64,000 bases of DNA, from contig DATJHI010000023.1 in NCBI GenBank assembly GCA_035493955.1, positions 183,438 through 247,437 of the forward strand. Reading direction: 5' to 3'. Source of the stretch: NCED01 sp035493955. Lineage in GTDB: Bacteria > Pseudomonadota > Alphaproteobacteria > Caulobacterales > Caulobacteraceae. Positions within the stretch are counted from its first letter, which is position 1, and each line of letters opens with the position of its first letter. Positions 63,047 to 64,000 of this stretch are shown here, one piece after another. The notes under the pieces are model-generated. The model was not told the DNA's origin, did not search any database, and saw nothing but the letters and a program-made list of their open reading frames with translations. A program made the position numbers and the translations under genes.

Positions 63047-63075
63047 ACGCTCGAACAAGGCTCACTGGGAATCAC

Positions 63076-63420
63076 ATGCGCAATCTCATTCTCCTCGGCA
63101 GCCTGATGACCGCGCTCGCCGTGCCGATGCTGGCCATGCCGACCGCGGCGGACGCCTCCTGCAGCGGTCGCAAGACCACAGGAACCATCCTGGGCGGCGT
63201 CGGCGGCGCCCTTTTGGGCAATTCGATATCCCACGGCGGCGGCGGGGCCGTGGTCGGCGGCCTGGGCGGAGCGGTGGTGGGCCATGAGATCGGCAAGGGC
63301 GGCGGCGATTGCGCCCGCGCCACCACCGCCTATCGGGCGCCGGCCCGGAAGCTTCACTACACGCGCCAGCACCAGGCCTATTACTACAACAGCGCCGGCC
63401 ACCGCGTTTACGTCCGCTGA
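63076..63420 (+). CDS. Small exported glycine-zipper protein
   Basis: 114 residues. The signal peptide is about 1-25 (ending PTAADA). A glycine-zipper follows (about 35-75: ILGGVGGALLGNSISHGGGGAVVGGLGGAVVGHEIG), then a Tyr/His-rich tail (KLHYTRQHQAYYYNSAGHRVYVR). It is a smaller relative of the protein at 2953-3594 and is likely an envelope protein of 2TM glycine-zipper type. Two Cys (about 29 and 76) may pair. Function unknown. A GC hairpin follows. Confidence 0.65.
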   Translation: MRNLILLGSLMTALAVPMLAMPTAADASCSGRKTTGTILGGVGGALLGNSISHGGGGAVVGGLGGAVVGHEIGKGGGDCARATTAYRAPARKLHYTRQHQAYYYNSAGHRVYVR

Positions 63421-63440
63421 CGCCGGCTTTTCACCCCAGG

Positions 63441-63460
63441 CCCCTCCGCGGCAGGAGGGG
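63441..63460 (+). terminator. CCCCTCC/GGAGGGG hairpin after glycine-zipper gene
   Basis: A perfect 7-bp stem with a 6-base loop lies 20 bases after the stop codon. No T tract; terminator candidate. The stem arms match those of the 37071-37094 hairpin in reverse order. Confidence 0.45.
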
Positions 63461-63567
63461 CGGGGACGGCCGGTCATTCAGGGGTGGACATTCTCCAACC
63501 CCCGCTTAATAGGCTTGCCAATAGCCAAGCACGGGAAACGAACCGGGCGGCGTGGGGGGACATCATC

Positions 63568-64000
63568 ATGTTCAAATTCGTGCTCGGAGCGGTTGCGCTC
63601 GCCGGCGTCAGCGCCGCGGGAACCATGGTCCTGGCCCAGGGCGCCACGCCGGCGCCGCTGTCGGATCCGGCCGCCCGTCCCGTCGGACGCCCCTTCGCGC
63701 CTCTCGTCGTCCACCAGGTCAAGCCGGGCCTCTACATGCTGGTCGGCAATGGCGGCAACGCCGTCGTCCGCGTGGCCGACGACGGGGCGATCCTGGTCGA
63801 CACCCAGCTGACCGGCGACGCGATCTACCAGGAGTTGCTGCAGAAGGTGAAAAGCGTCGGCGACAAGCCGATCAAGTACGTGTTCGTCACCCACGTGCAC
63901 AACGACCACTCGGGCAACACGCCCCAGTTCGAGGCGGCCGGAATCCCGGTCATCGCCTCGGACGACTACAAGAAGCTGGTCGCGACCTACACGGTCCGCC
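63568..64000 (+). CDS. Metallo-beta-lactamase-fold protein, N-terminal part (cut by window edge)
   Basis: 144 residues are visible from the ATG at 63568, running off the window. The signal peptide is about 1-24 (ending TMVLAQ). VGRPFAPLVVHQVKPGLYMLVG and DGAILVDTQL form the first strands, and VTHVHNDHSGN (HxHxDH, near residue 111) is the zinc site. It resembles the exported enzyme at 36155-37063 in layout, though sequence identity looks modest. The C-terminal half and the remaining ligands are not visible, so activity cannot be judged. Confidence 0.75.
   Translation, partial: MFKFVLGAVALAGVSAAGTMVLAQGATPAPLSDPAARPVGRPFAPLVVHQVKPGLYMLVGNGGNAVVRVADDGAILVDTQLTGDAIYQELLQKVKSVGDKPIKYVFVTHVHNDHSGNTPQFEAAGIPVIASDDYKKLVATYTVR

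Overview
This is a GC-rich, densely packed chromosomal segment from an alphaproteobacterium. It is most likely a member of the Caulobacterales (Caulobacter/Phenylobacterium-like). The reasons are the LexA N-terminus with a GTTC-N7-GTTC SOS box, a Caulobacter-type flagellin, DUF2336 proteins, an E1-beta subunit of pyruvate dehydrogenase with its own lipoyl domain, fused IspDF, an NtrC without the sigma-54 contact loop, and a large TonB receptor. I see no tRNA, rRNA, insertion sequence, prophage or CRISPR array. No gap between genes exceeds about 300 bases. The content is mostly core metabolism with a few unusual proteins.

Layout. 1-7.2 kb: start of lexA and its SOS box, the trpG-trpD-trpC operon, a glycine-zipper envelope protein, and trpE overlapping a PpiD-type folding factor. 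7.4-15.2 kb: tpiA, secG, pyrG, a TPR protein, rpmF, eno, a carbohydrate-porin-like protein, a cupin and an FtsB-like division protein. 15.3-24.3 kb: the pyruvate dehydrogenase operon (pdhA, pdhB, pdhC, lpdA), a 2OG-Fe(II) oxygenase, a predicted lipoprotein hydrolase lacking its serine nucleophile, lipA, a COQ10/RatA-like protein and a CinA-type amidase. Enolase, triosephosphate isomerase, PDH and lipoyl synthase together link lower glycolysis to acetyl-CoA.

24.4-37.6 kb: a membrane-fused spermidine-synthase-like protein, ispDF, ntrB-ntrC, a GNAT acetyltransferase, the ispH-thrB-rnhA cluster, an exported conserved protein translationally coupled to argS, an exported metallo-beta-lactamase-fold protein and ppiB. 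IspDF and IspH both belong to the MEP isoprenoid pathway. 37.6-42.4 kb is the most enigmatic part: a transglycosylase-like protein and a DUF2336 protein on one strand face a DUF2336-NAD kinase-Hpt cluster on the other, with CtrA-like TTAA motifs upstream of the first two.

42.5-54 kb: glpK, an RND efflux pair whose adaptor carries two EF-hands, a small conserved protein, a cytochrome c, a fused 5-oxoprolinase/hydantoinase and a single-domain response regulator. 54-64 kb: a divergent PEP-carboxylase-like protein, flagellin with a clear terminator, an exported hypothetical, a TonB-dependent receptor with a collagen-like/poly-Gly insert, several small exported or membrane proteins, and the start of a second metallo-beta-lactamase-fold protein.

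Most promising leads: (1) the DUF2336/Hpt/NAD-kinase neighbourhood, (2) NtrC without GAFTGA, (3) the EF-hand RND adaptor with TTTCAA repeats upstream, (4) the PEPC-like protein with altered active-site motifs, and (5) the GDGLG pseudo-hydrolase. All assignments come from reading motifs and context; no database search was possible.
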